Shown here one piece after another: positions 11,099 to 20,868 of a stretch of DNA of 64,000 nucleotides (positions are counted from its first letter, which is position 1; the number at the start of each line of letters is the position of its first letter). The translations under genes and the position numbers were made by a program. The notes under the pieces are model-generated. The model saw only the letters and a list, made by a program, of their open reading frames with translations, was not told the origin of the DNA and did not search any database. The DNA is from Chitinophaga sp. E66 (GTDB lineage Bacteria > Bacteroidota > Bacteroidia > Chitinophagales > Chitinophagaceae). The stretch lies in contig CP079103.1 in assembly GCA_019285755.1 (NCBI GenBank), positions 4,278,001 to 4,342,000 on the forward strand, given 5' to 3'.

Positions 11099-12610
11099 AT
11101 GAAAAGACATACGATATTGATAGGGATATACGCACTGATCGCCAGCGCATGTGGCAATGGCTTCCTGGACGTAAAACCCACAGACCGCTTCACCAGCGAA
11201 ACTTACTGGAAAACACGGGAACATGCTGAAGCCGCGCTCAATGCCGTTTACGCCGGATTGCTGGAAGACGGAATATATGGCAACAATACACCGGTAATGT
11301 ATGAAACTGCATCCCCAATGCCTACAACTACAACAATTCCGGAGGGTTCAACAACCTTGCGCAGGGCGTACACGATGCGGCGAACACGTCCACCATCAAT
11401 AACACCTGGCGCAACGCTTATCTCGGTATTGGCCGCGCCAATACATTGCTGGCCAGGATAGATGGCGTACAGATGGATACCGCTCTCAAACGCCGATTCA
11501 TCGCAGAAACGCGCTTTCTGCGGGCCGTGTTTACTTCCCGCTGTGGAATCTTTACAACGGCGCCCCCTCATCCTCTCCGAACCAAACTTTGATAAAGACA
11601 GCAAGCTGCCCCGCAACAATGCCGCCGCATTAAAAACGCAGATACTCGCAGACCTGGACGCCGCAGCCGCAAACTTACCCGCTAGCTACAGCGGTAACGA
11701 CAAGGACGCGCCACCCGGGGCGCCGCACTCGCCTTTAAAGCCCGCGTGCTGCTTTATGCGGGCGACTGGACCGAAGCCGCAGCAGCAACGAAAACAGTGA
11801 TTCAATCTACAACCTACAGGCTGTTTCCGGATTACCGGGGTTTGTTCTATCTTGAAAATGAAGGCAACGTGGAAGTGATCTTCGATGCACAGTTCAAGTT
11901 CCCGAATTCACGCACGGCCTCGATATGGCGCTCGATGAATTTAACACCGTGGCGCCGCTGCCGGATGTTATCGATGACTATTATGCGAAAGACGGGATGC
12001 CAATTTCGACATCGCCTGAATATGATCCCGCCCAGCCTTACGCTAACCGTGATCCCCGCTTGCAGGCAACGTATACCGTAATCGGTTCCAACTACAAAGG
12101 CGCCCCAGTGAAGGAAGGACAATACCCGAGAACGGGATACGGCCAGAAGAAATACACGATCTACAAAGACGATGTGAAGCCCGCCGTCATCCAGCCCAGC
12201 GGTCAGTCGGAACTAAATTACATCGTGCTCCGGTATGCGGATGTACTGCTCATGTTTGCAGAAGCGCAGAACGAGGCAACTGGCCCGACGGACGAAATAC
12301 GCCAGGCGCTTCACCTCATCCGCGAGCGGGCAGGAATGCCCGATATTCCGGATGGGTTAACGAAAGACCAGCTGAGAAAAGAAATCCGGCACGAAAGAAG
12401 GATAGAGCTGGCTGGCGAAGGACTGTATTATTTCGATATCCGCAGATGGAAGACGGCAGAAGCGGCATTGAATACCGAGATCTACAATTACAAAGGCCAG
12501 CGGCTCGATACGCGCCGGTTCAATGCCGCCGGGATTACTACTGGCCCGTGCCCTCCGTTGCTATCCAGGAAAACACCGCCCTCGAACAAAATCCACAATA
12601 CGGTAAATAA
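11099..12610 (+). CDS. SusD/RagB-family glycan-binding surface lipoprotein
   Basis: Starts MKRHTILIGIYALIASACGN with a lipobox cysteine, followed by the SusD hallmark FLDVKPTDRFTSETYWKT. Tetratricopeptide-like helices follow (AALNAVYAGLL; NNTWRNAYLGIGRANTLLARI; AALAFKARVLLYAGDWTEA), and the C-terminal SusD block NYIVLRYADVLLMFAEAQNE ... IRHERRIELAGEGLYYFDIRRW is clear. Six lost bases (near 11310, 11536, 11567, 11712, 11905, 12532) break it; repaired it ends NPQYGK. It partners the upstream SusC as the lid of the importer. The glycan is not determinable, but the linked sulfatase suggests a sulfated one. Confidence 0.92.
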
Positions 12611-12623
12611 AACCATTAAAATC

Positions 12624-14028
12624 ATGACACGGAAAACCTTGCTGACTATTGTATGCGCTGCATTGCTGCCAGCCCTTGCCCAAACCGCATCGGCCCAGCA
12701 GGCGCGAAAGCCCAATATCATCTTCATCGTAGCAGACGATCTGGGGTACGGCAACCTCACCAGCTACAACCCATCACACAAAGTACCGACGCCGAATATC
12801 GACAGGCTGGCCAAAGAAGGAATCCGCTTCACACGGTTTTACTCCGGCAGCACGGTTTGCGCGCCCAGTCGTTGCGCGCTGATGACAGGCAAACACATGG
12901 GCCATGCATATATCCGCGGCAACAGCCGCTCCCCGCTCCGCCTCGAAGACACCACCCTCGCCACACGCCTGCATAACAACGGATATGCCACTGGTATGTT
13001 CGGTAAATGGGGACTCGGAGAAGAAAACACGACCGGAGCCCCTGAGCGGCACGGCTTCACGGCGTTTTACGGCTATCTTAACCAGACGCACGCTCATCAT
13101 TACTATACCAACCGCCTGTTCGAACTGCAGCAGGGCGTAACCAAAGAAGTGAGGCTGGACTCAACGGAATACTCCGATGAGCTGATCGTCCGCAAGGCGC
13201 TGCAATTCATCGATGACAATAAAAACAAACCCTTCTTCCTGTATCTCCCCTTACCATTCCGCATGCCGAACTGCACGTGCCGGACCAATACCTCCGCCCT
13301 GGCTCAATACCGACGGCAGCAGCAAACTGGGGCCGGAAACGCCTTTCTTCCCGGAGGAGGTGAAAAGCTATCATCCGCAAGACAAACCACATGCAGCCTT
13401 CGCCGGTATGATCACCAAGCTGGACGACGATGTAAAGCGTATCCTCGATAAAGTAAAAGCCCTGGGGCTGGATGGCGACACTTATGTGTTCTTTACCAGC
13501 GACAACGGTCCGCACAAGGAAGGAGGCGCCGACCCGGAATACTTCGACAGCAACGGGCCGCTGCGTGGCATTAAACGCGATTTATATGAAGGTGGCATCC
13601 GCGTGCCCTTGCTCGTGCGTGCGCCCGGCAAGGTACCTGCAGGGGCTGTCAGAGACGATATCTGGGCTTTCTGGGACGTTTTACCGACGCTATGCGGCAT
13701 CAGCAACACCCCGTCGCCTGCGGAAATCGACGGCTTCTCCTTCCAGCAGGCGTTGCAGGGAAAAGAACAGCGTCAACATGAATTCCTGTACTGGCAGTTC
13801 AATGAAAAGCAGTACAAGGAAGCTGTGGTTCAGGGAAACTGGAAGCTGGTAAAGATCAAACCAAAGGGAGAACCGGTTACCATAGAACTCTATGACCTCC
13901 AAAACGATATCGGGGAAACGAACGACCTCGCGTCCGGGTACCCTGAGAAAGTGAAAGAACTACTGGCTTTAGCTGCCAAATCAAAGACAAAGTCCGAACA
14001 TCCGCTGTTCGACTGGGATACGGAATAA
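12624..14028 (+). CDS. secreted S1-family sulfatase (arylsulfatase type)
   Basis: Signal peptide (to QTASAQQ) and the metal-binding start KPNIIFIVADDLGYGNL. The modification motif VCAPSRCALMTGKHMG has Cys in C-x-P-S-R, so the enzyme needs conversion to formylglycine by an anaerobic-type or FGE maturase elsewhere in the genome. Further metal/substrate motifs: GMFGKWGLG, FFTSDNGPHKEGG and GGIRVPLLVRAPG. About 468 residues after repair of lost bases near 13253 (C4 run) and 13300. It is 13 bp after SusD and ends before a strong terminator, so it completes a SusC-SusD-sulfatase operon. Removes sulfate esters from an imported or surface-bound glycan; exact subfamily not assigned. Confidence 0.93.
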
Positions 14029-14030
14029 AA

Positions 14031-14069
14031 ATGAGAACGGGAAGCAAATGCTTCCCGTTCTCATTTTTA
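14031..14069 (+). terminator. rho-independent terminator of the SusCD-sulfatase operon
   Basis: A perfect 16-bp inverted repeat (14031-14046 with 14049-14064) with a minimal loop, followed by TTTTTAT. It begins two bases after the sulfatase stop. Confidence 0.92.
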
Positions 14070-14198
14070 TCTTTCAAGGTTATTAAAACCCTTTTCGTTT
14101 CGCAAACACTCCCTGCACTTTAACTACTGCTTTGTTCCATTTGGCCACCTGCATCGACACTCCGCCATTTGTACCGTACTCCCATTATGGCATCCAGA

Positions 14199-14206
14199 TA
14201 CCTTTG
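14199..14206 (+). promoter_or_regulatory. putative -7 box (TACCTTTG)
   Basis: Exact match to TAnnTTTG, 20 bp upstream of the lipoprotein start at 14227. A TTTG at 14168-14171 is too far away (27 bp) to be a normal -33 box. Confidence 0.5.
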
Positions 14207-14226
14207 TTCTCAAATCATCATCAATA

Positions 14227-15225
14227 ATGAAAAGGATCCATTTTCTGGCGTATGTCGGCTTAGCGTGCTGCATGGCATGTTCTAAAGGAAGCGACAAGCC
14301 CAATAACCCAGATGACCCCAACAACCCAGGCGGTGCAGAAGGCGTCCCTACAATTGTAACCGTGCCTGTATTAGCCGGCGACACAACCATTTCCCGCGGT
14401 GGCAACACTGATTATGCCATAGCTATAGCAGGACTACCCACCGTACGCCCGGTATTTCCGAAACTCACGCCCAAACCGAGGAAAGTTCGCGGTTATGTGA
14501 CCGACGCCACTGGCCGTCCCATCGAAGGCGCAGAACTGGGCCTGTTAAAAAAAGTATCCGGATTCCAGCAGCTGGTGACGGCAACCACAAACGATAAAGG
14601 GTATTATGAAATCGAATTTGAAGGCGCCGCGGAATTCCAGCATGCGTTTGCTGTAATCAATTATGTGGGCAAACCGGTTCCTATCAGCCTTTTGTGGCAG
14701 ACAGCGTTCCCAGCGTCTTCACCTACGATAAAGGGGTGTAGAACACTTCATGGCACTTAGTCACGGTACAGCCGACCGGGCCGATGCACAACACAGGCCC
14801 TGGTATTCCAACAACTACTTCGGCGGCTCCATTCATCTCAATTGGGATATATATACTGGTTGGGAAGCCCTGATGGCGCATTATCGCTCAACGAGGAGAT
14901 CGTTATCAAACTGACACCCGCTGGTGGTATGCTGTATGGAGAGACGCGCTCTTTCACCATCAAACAGAAAGTCGGTAATAATTTTCTTAAATGCGATATC
15001 AACAACATTCCAATCGGAATTTATAAAATCGAAGCGAAGCTGGCAAATGGTACTGCCCTGAAAATGCGGGTAGACGGCCCTTACAAGTCCGACACCTACG
15101 GCCTGCAATATGATGCAGATACAAAAGCCTGGTATGTATCGTTCATGCCTGGATACAACGCTACCAGCAAGCCCATGCCTAACCGGGGCGAGTGGGACCA
15201 GGCGAATGTACATGTAATGAAATAA
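14227..15225 (+). CDS. lipoprotein with carboxypeptidase-regulatory-like domain, function unknown
   Basis: Lipoprotein signal with lipobox LACCMAC followed by a disordered Asn/Pro/Asp linker (KPNNPDDPNNPGG). Residues about 80-125 form a CarboxypepD_reg-like beta sandwich (KVRGYVTDATGRPIEGAELG ... TTNDKGYYEIEF). The rest, including NYFGGSIHLNWGYIYWLGSP and a C-terminal part ending QANVHVMK, resembles nothing I recognise. Lost bases near 14690, 14737 and 14846 break it. It has its own promoter-like box and stands outside the upstream operon. Likely a cell-surface or periplasmic-face lipoprotein. Confidence 0.65.
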
Positions 15226-15245
15226 CTAAACATCCATACAAAGAA

Positions 15246-15293
15246 CGACCGGCATCCTGCTTCAGTTATGCAACTGTTACGGGATGCCGGTCG
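15246..15293. terminator. hairpin between convergent genes
   Basis: Inverted repeat CGACCGGCATC / GATGCCGGTCG with a 26-nt loop, between the lipoprotein stop and the helicase stop. No good U-run, so the terminator call is modest. Confidence 0.45.
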
Positions 15294-15309
15294 GCGTTAT
15301 TGGAATACG

Positions 15310-16587
15310 TTAAGCGTTAAATCTTCTGTTTGTTCTGCTGCGGACGGCCATGCCATTTCCGTTTTTGCTGGTTCTTGCGGTTAGCCCGTTTTGGGAAGAG
15401 GACTGGCGCATCTGTACCGCTGGCATAGTTGCTGCCACCGGAGATGCTGATGCGGGGAAAGGATGATCGGTTACGACGGGGATCTGTTGCTTGATCAGCT
15501 TTACGATATCCTTTACATATGGCCTTTCTTCGTCTTCACAGAAAGACAGCGCTATACCACTGGCTCCGCCACGGCCCGTACGGCCTATGCGGTGCACATA
15601 AGTTTCAGGCACATTAGGGATCTCGTAGTTGATCACATGAGACAGGTTATCGACATCTATGCCGCGGGCGGCGATATCGGTAGCCACCAGTACCCGGATA
15701 CGTCCGGCTTTGAAGTCGGTCAATGCCCGCTGGCGGGAATTCTGGGACTTATCGCCGTGGATGGCGCTGGCGGTAATGTCTGCCTTGTTCAGCTCCTTTG
15801 CGACACGGTCAGCCCCGTGCTTGGTACGGGTGAAAACAAGTGCGCTTACGATCGAAGGGTCTCTCAGCACATGTACCAACAGTTTGCGTTTGCTGGCTTT
15901 ATCGGTATAGTAAAGTTGCTGTTCTACTTTTTCTGCAGTCGAAGAAACGGGCGTTACCGCTACTTTCTCCGGGTTGGACAGGATCGAATTGGCCAGTCCG
16001 GCGATCTCGTCGGGCATCGTGGCAGAGAAGAACAGGGTCTGTCTCTTCTGCGGAAGCTTGGTGATCACGCGCTTTACATCATGAATAAAGCCCATATCCA
16101 ACATACGGTCGGCTTCATCGAGCACGAACTGGCGGATATAATGCAGATTGATGTGCCCTTGCTGCCAGAGGTCGAGCAGTCGGCCCGGCGTAGCGATAAG
16201 GATATCGGTTCCGCGTTTCAGGTTTTCTATCTGGCTCTGAGCCGATACGCCTCCGAAAATCACGAGGTGACGGATGCCTGTGTTGGCGCCGTAGTCACGG
16301 ATATTCTCCGCGATCTGGATGGCCAGCTCGCGGGTGGGGGTAAGGATCAGGGTTTTGATATGACGATCGGGCGTTTGTGCCGCCTGTTTTTCCTTGTATA
16401 AGAGCTGCAGGATCGGAATAGCGAATGCAGCCGTTTTACCGGTACCCGTCTGAGCGCACGCCAGCAGGTCACGTTTTTCCAGTACTACAGGGATCGCCTG
16501 TTCCTGGATGGGTGTAGGTGTACTATAGCCTTGTGTTTCCAGTGCGCGAAGTATGGGTGTAATGAGGCCTAATTTCTCGAATGACAA
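15310..16587 (-). CDS. DEAD-box ATP-dependent RNA helicase (RhlE-type)
   Basis: All helicase motifs are present: Q-motif PTPIQEQAIP, motif I AQTGTGKT, Ia PTRELAIQ, II DEADRMLDMGF, III SAT, IV/V VATDIAARGIDV and VI HRIGRTGRGG. Remodels RNA, often rRNA or structured mRNA. The start is uncertain: SFEKLGLI is the normal beginning of the family and is preceded by TTG at 16585-16587; an in-frame ATG at 16671 would add a 28-residue extension without family support. The last 45 residues are probably frameshifted at the G4 run at 15454-15457, because one added base gives a basic RhlE-like tail ending NRKNQQKRKWHGRPQQNKQK with its stop at 15317. A promoter box lies at 16684. Confidence 0.9.
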   Translation of the reverse strand: MSFEKLGLITPILRALETQGYSTPTPIQEQAIPVVLEKRDLLACAQTGTGKTAAFAIPILQLLYKEKQAAQTPDRHIKTLILTPTRELAIQIAENIRDYGANTGIRHLVIFGGVSAQSQIENLKRGTDILIATPGRLLDLWQQGHINLHYIRQFVLDEADRMLDMGFIHDVKRVITKLPQKRQTLFFSATMPDEIAGLANSILSNPEKVAVTPVSSTAEKVEQQLYYTDKASKRKLLVHVLRDPSIVSALVFTRTKHGADRVAKELNKADITASAIHGDKSQNSRQRALTDFKAGRIRVLVATDIAARGIDVDNLSHVINYEIPNVPETYVHRIGRTGRGGASGIALSFCEDEERPYVKDIVKLIKQQIPVVTDHPFPASASPVAATMPAVQMRQSSSQNGLTARTSKNGNGMAVRSRTNRRFNA

Positions 16588-16683
16588 TTGATATGATTTT
16601 ATATAAGTTGATAACTGCCTGGATGTCAAAATAAAGAGAAGGACATGCTCGTATTGTATACCCAGGAGCATAAAAAAACTTTA

Positions 16684-16691
16684 CAAAGATA
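16684..16691 (-). promoter_or_regulatory. putative -7 box (TATCTTTG) for the helicase gene
   Basis: Minus-strand TATCTTTG matches TAnnTTTG. With the TTG start it would give a leader of about 90 nt. Confidence 0.45.
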
Positions 16692-16836
16692 CGGAAATTC
16701 CGTCAATGCGGCCATTTCGCATTAGTTAGTTATGTTTATTATACCATTGATCTGTTCATTCTCCGGGTACAGCGGCAAAGCCTTCTTTTAGGGGAAAAAT
16801 CCGGTAGTTTCCTATTCCATTTAAACCATACTATTT

Positions 16837-17705
16837 ATGAAGAAAACCCCTCTTTTTGTCTTGCTGGCACTCTTCATTGCCGCAAGCTGCTCTAAAAACA
16901 ATACCCCCAACCGGATGATACCACCAATCCCCGGACAGCCTGCCGGCACTCCCGTACCCAACCTGGCCAAAGTAGAAGGTTTCCTGCTGAAAGCCTGTGA
17001 TATCAAACTCATACCCGGCGGCGAATACCGGATCGACTATACCTGGAACACGGACAGCTCACTCGCCAGGTACCAAAGCAGGATCGCCGGCGCTTCCGAT
17101 GCGACTGATGTGGACTTCCATTACAGTCAAAATCAACTATCCCGGATCACGACCGAAAACTCCATTTACGTGGGCGAATACCACTTCGAAAATGGAATCG
17201 TCAAACGGTTGAGCAGCCGCAATACTACCATCCCCACCGGCAGGAATTACTATTTCGGGTATCATGCGGATAGCTCCGTTCAAACGCTTACTTACAAAAA
17301 TTTCAATGAAGCGGGCGAGCATTTACAGCAGACGGTCCGCTACCAATACGCGGCCGATAAACGGCTGGCTGAGATTATCAACACGCAGCCCAACGGGCAT
17401 AAACGCGTGATCCGGATTACCAAATGGAGCGAGCCGTTCTATTTCAGCCCCTGGATCTTTTCCAGCTCGCATTGGACCAGGAGAACTATGAATTGTTCAA
17501 CGTGCCGGTCCTCTTCCGTATGGACCGGATGCCAGCAGAATTCTCAGTGTATAATGTAGCAACGGGTGGCGCAGAAGTGCTGGAATACCGTTGGGAGATC
17601 GCCCATAATATCCAAAACGAAAGACTGATTTACCGCAAGGCACAGGTCACTTATCCGGGCAATCCTTCACTGAACCGGGTCGTGGAGCATACTTTTCATT
17701 ATTGA
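16837..17705 (+). CDS. lipoprotein, DUF4595-like repeat architecture, function unknown
   Basis: Begins MKKTPLFVLLALFIAASCSK with a clear lipobox (AASC). The mature part consists of beta-strand pairs of the type YRIDYTWNTDSSLARYQSRI, FHYSQNQLSRITTEN, YHFENGIVKRLSSRN, VRYQYAADKRLAEI, which resemble the YD/RHS-like strand pairs of Bacteroidota lipoproteins with DUF4595-type folds. The resemblance is from pattern only. A lost C at 17447-17451 shifts the frame; the repaired C-terminus ends NRVVEHTFHY. Followed by a perfect terminator. Surface or periplasmic location; no enzymatic motif. Confidence 0.6.
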
Positions 17706-17721
17706 TAACTACCTCTGAACA

Positions 17722-17757
17722 ATGTAAAAGCCCGCCGTAACTGGCGGGCTTTTACAT
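17722..17757. terminator. bidirectional terminator
   Basis: Perfect inverted repeat of at least 14 bp (TGTAAAAGCCCGCC / GGCGGGCTTTTACA) with a 6-nt loop, between the convergent genes ending at 17705 and 17772; A/T-runs on both sides. Confidence 0.9.
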
Positions 17758-17771
17758 GTATGAATGACCGA

Positions 17772-18373
17772 TTAACCATTTTTCAGTAATACTCCGCGTT
17801 CTTCACGGATACGCTGAAGCGTATTGTCCACGGCTGTGCGTATACTACGCGAAAGGTTGTTATAGCCCTCGCCGTATTGGAGTTTTCGGCCATAGTCAGA
17901 CACATGTTCGATGGCACGTACGGCGTATTTAATGTGCTGATGCACCACGATGAGCTTTACCCTCCGGATGCCATCGATGTCCGTGGTCATGTATACGATC
18001 AGGGGTCTACCCGGCCGTCGCCATCCAGGTCGCGGAAGGAGCAATAGCTGGTAGTAAACCAGATACGGGATTCCTCCGCTTCCTTTTCTATGGAATCGTT
18101 AATGGTCCATTTCTCCAGGTAACCGCCATGGTCTTCCAGGAGGCAGATGGCCTGAAGGGCTGTGCTCAGCGTATCTTTAGAAGTTCGCCGGGCCTGGTTT
18201 TCACAGAGCAGGACTTTCCAGCTGCCGGATTTGTCGGTCCACGCGAAACCTTTATAGATAGGGTACTTCGTTTCATATTCCTCCGCCATTTCTGCGGGTG
18301 TTATTGACTTCACTTGCTGGGCGTATACCTGTGAAGATATACACAATAAAAAGACAAAGATGATTAGGCGCAT
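17772..18373 (-). CDS. secreted protein of unknown function with a DLDGDGRVD acidic motif
   Basis: Signal peptide MRLIIFVFLLCISSQVYAQQ, then about 180 residues. The centre reads SYCSFRDLDGDGRVDPLIVYMT, an FG-GAP/EF-loop-like calcium-type acidic motif common in secreted Bacteroidota proteins of the M949_RS01915 type (assignment from memory, low certainty). The C-terminal part (HQHIKYAVRAIEHVSDYGRK) is helical. A lost C in the C4 run near 18007 splits the frame exactly at GRVDP. No operon partner. Periplasmic location predicted. Confidence 0.6.
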
Positions 18374-18540
18374 CTTGCGAAATTAATCATTTCACGGCGA
18401 TGAATATATCCCGGGAAGCGGGGATAAATCGCTGCATGCCTGCCGCAGGATATGATTTTACCTTAGTTGCTCCACGAGCCATGTTCCGTTATTGTCAACT
18501 ACACTGAGAGGATACACCAACCATTAACAGCACAGACAAT

Positions 18541-19398
18541 GAACGGATTTACGCATCTCCGGTTAAGGCTCCACGCCACCCCGCTTTCCGGCCATGAGCC
18601 GGGAGAAGACCTAATTACGGCTTATACCGACGCCACATTCTCCGGTCACCTCGCGGCCCGAAGTATCGTTTTGAATGATGGGACTTTTTGCTGGGTGCAC
18701 CTGATACTGCATCAGCCAGCACCGCTATTCCTGCTATCGCAGATCCCGTGGATGTAATCTGTTTCGGCCTTCGGGGAGATACAGGCGCGGGGATTTCCGC
18801 AGCAGGGCCGGCCATGCTATAAGGCAATTGTTGCCAACCGGAATGATTGCGGAACTACCGGCAGGTGAATACGAGTTTTGTTGTTGGATACTGAATCAGG
18901 ATGACCTGGCACAGGGGAAAGCAATACCGCTGTTGCCGGAAACCCTGGACCTGCTGGAGCGAATCCGTCGCACGCCATGGACCATTACCGGGCTGGCCGG
19001 GCTCAAGGGCTTGGTGGCCGAATTGCGGCAGGATTTACTGGCTGCAGATCAGACTCCTGCGGGCATCCGAACCACCCTGCTATACATTGGAGAGAACTAT
19101 GTAGACCACATTAGCGTGAAGCGATTGTCGCGTATGGCGGGATTAAATATAAATGCATATACCGTCAGGTTTCGTGAAGCAACGGGGCAAACTCCGTCCG
19201 CCTATATTCAGCGTGTGCGCATCGAGGCGGGAAGGAACTATTGCGGAATAAGCGGCTGACATTGGATGAGATCAGTGCGAGGACGGGCTTTACAAGCAGA
19301 CATTACTTCTCCAAAGTATTCCGGCAACATTATGGCCTCTCCCTGCCGAGTTCAGAAGGAACGGCGAGAAAAGTGAAAAACTACACATCAAAAGTTGA
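18541..19398 (+). CDS. AraC-family transcriptional regulator
   Basis: About 286 residues after repair. The C-terminal third has both helix-turn-helix motifs of AraC/XylS regulators: VKRLSRMAGLNINAYTVRFR and LTLDEISARTGFTSRHYFSK followed by VFRQHYGLSPAEFRRNGEK, where HYGLSPAEFR is the family hallmark. The N-terminal part (FTHLRLRLHATPLSG ... PAGEYEFCCWILNQDD) is an AraC-type sensory domain. Four lost bases (near 18680, 18825, 19235, 19345) break it; the last one hides the hallmark. Target genes are unknown; the DoxX-like gene 103 bp downstream is the obvious candidate. A near-consensus box TACCTTAG lies at 18459-18466. Confidence 0.8.
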
Positions 19399-19501
19399 AA
19401 TACTACCCCATATTCCCTATCGTTTCAGTGAACTTTACAACATCGATAACAGATAGACTGATACAACGGAATAGTTTACCCAACCATTAAAAGCTAAGAC
19501 A

Positions 19502-19950
19502 ATGCCCCTAATCCAACGAGCCCGTACAGCATCCGACCTGGTGTCGGCCCTATTGCTGATTTTCTTTGTGCACAGCGCTATTGGCAGTATTGTGCAGCAT
19601 CAAACGGCTATTAATGTACTTGTGTTTTACACGCCTGCTGGCTCCCCACGCGACGCGATTGTCTGGGCAATATCGGGATGGCAGGCCATATCGGCGGTGT
19701 TGTTGTTCTTCCCGCCTACGAGGGGTATGGATTTGGAAATTCGCTGGTATACTTCCTGTCATTATCTGTGTTGGCCTGGCAATACCCGGGTGTTCCGGCG
19801 AAGTTCGGAGGGCTGCTAAATTACATAAGCCGCTTCCATACGCAGAACCTGGCGTTGTTAGGAATTGGGTTGACGATTATTGGGCTGGCGCTCCGTTATG
19901 CCCCCGCTTCTTCAGGAAACATGAAATCATTGCGCAATAACGCCGGCTAA
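19502..19950 (+). CDS. small integral membrane protein, DoxX-like
   Basis: About 149 residues with four hydrophobic segments: LVSALLLIFFVHSAIGSIV, AISGWQAISAVLLFFP, SLVYFLSLSVLAWQYPG, LALLGIGLTIIGLALRYAP. Size and layout fit the DoxX-like/DUF4870-type small membrane proteins. One base is lost near 19722 (PPTRG followed by YGFGNSLVYFL). It follows the AraC regulator on the same strand. No catalytic residues; function unknown. Confidence 0.6.
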
Positions 19951-20018
19951 CGGCGGCAGGTGGTATGCCGAAAACCCTGTTCAATAGAGTAGGCATTATT
20001 CTCAAAAATCCAACTAAC

Positions 20019-20345
20019 ATGAAAAAGAATCTTTTCGCCCTGGCGGCTTTGGTTGCAGCTATCACGCTGTCTTCGTTCACTACTGGCACTCGTGCAACTT
20101 ACTTCCTGACTTACAAAGGATCCGGCGATGCTTATGTTGCAGCAAGCTACAACGTACTGTCCAGCGCAACGGCACTCACCGGCTCTGGCAAATTCAACTG
20201 GATTGAAATCCAGGATGACAACGGCATCTTAACTGACATCCAGGTAGATGCTGCGATTTCTGCACAAGACCTGAACACTGTACCTTCCACTCACCCGCTG
20301 GACAATGAAGTTGACCGTACCGGCCTGGATGTGAAGAATCCTTGA
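20019..20345 (+). CDS. small secreted protein, function unknown
   Basis: 108 residues, intact. The signal peptide MKKNLFALAALVAAITLSSF ends before TTGTRATYFL. The mature part of about 85 residues has no cysteines and no recognised domain; it has weak beta character (ATYFLTYKGSGDAYVAASYN). The start at 20019 was chosen over an in-frame ATG 54 bases upstream because only the former begins with a signal peptide. Followed at once by a terminator. Similar small proteins beginning MKKNLFALAA recur in Chitinophagaceae (from memory). Confidence 0.65.
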   Translation: MKKNLFALAALVAAITLSSFTTGTRATYFLTYKGSGDAYVAASYNVLSSATALTGSGKFNWIEIQDDNGILTDIQVDAAISAQDLNTVPSTHPLDNEVDRTGLDVKNP

Positions 20346-20363
20346 TCCTAACAAATGTAAAAA

Positions 20364-20393
20364 TGAAAGCCATTGTCTATCAACAATGGCTTT
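20364..20393. terminator. bidirectional terminator
   Basis: Perfect 12-bp stem GAAAGCCATTGT / ACAATGGCTTTC, loop of 6, with an A/T-run on the left that serves the minus-strand operon ending at 20397. Confidence 0.85.
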
Positions 20394-20396
20394 CAA

Positions 20397-20855
20397 TCAT
20401 TTCGGGAGTAATTCAACATTACTTCTTAGTGTCAGGATATAAACGTAATCCCACTTTAAAGTATCATTCCAATCCTTGTTTTCCGCATATGGTATCTTCA
20501 ATATTGCCTGCTCGTCTGCCCTTTTCGGATTGAGTGTATTTATACAGGTTCCGATGAGATACATTTTTAACGCTTTCATCTCATTTACAAACACTGAGGA
20601 ATCCCTTTTATTGAGAAATACCTGATAATACCAGGACATCTGTGGTGGTTTTTTGTCCCAGGGATTATAAGTCGACAATTGATTGAAATCTTCCACTGAA
20701 AGTTGCTTTTCTAGCTGATCTTTCACATGTGGCCACCATCTGGGCGTTACTGCAGCTGCCGTCTGTCTCCAATCCTTAAGCTGTGCCGGTTGCATTTGCT
20801 GTCCCACGGCGTTAATGCTACATAAAAGCAATGATGCCATAATTTGTATTTTCAT
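20397..20855 (-). CDS. secreted protein of unknown function, third gene of SusCD operon
   Basis: 152 residues, intact, with signal peptide MKIQIMASLLLCSINAVGQQ. The mature protein is rich in Trp, Lys and Asp (LKDWRQTAAAVTPRWWPH; YNPWDKKPPQMSWYYQVFLN) and has no recognised domain. It starts 13 bp after the SusD stop and ends before a terminator, so it belongs to the SusC-SusD operon. A role in substrate handling or signalling at the envelope is inference from position only. Confidence 0.6.
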   Translation of the reverse strand: MKIQIMASLLLCSINAVGQQMQPAQLKDWRQTAAAVTPRWWPHVKDQLEKQLSVEDFNQLSTYNPWDKKPPQMSWYYQVFLNKRDSSVFVNEMKALKMYLIGTCINTLNPKRADEQAILKIPYAENKDWNDTLKWDYVYILTLRSNVELLPK

Positions 20856-20868
20856 ATGCTGATTTTCT

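Noticed and set aside
16588-16671. 28-residue N-terminal extension of the helicase
   Set aside because: The extension begins about 10 bp after the predicted promoter box and has no family support; the conserved protein begins at SFEKLGL.
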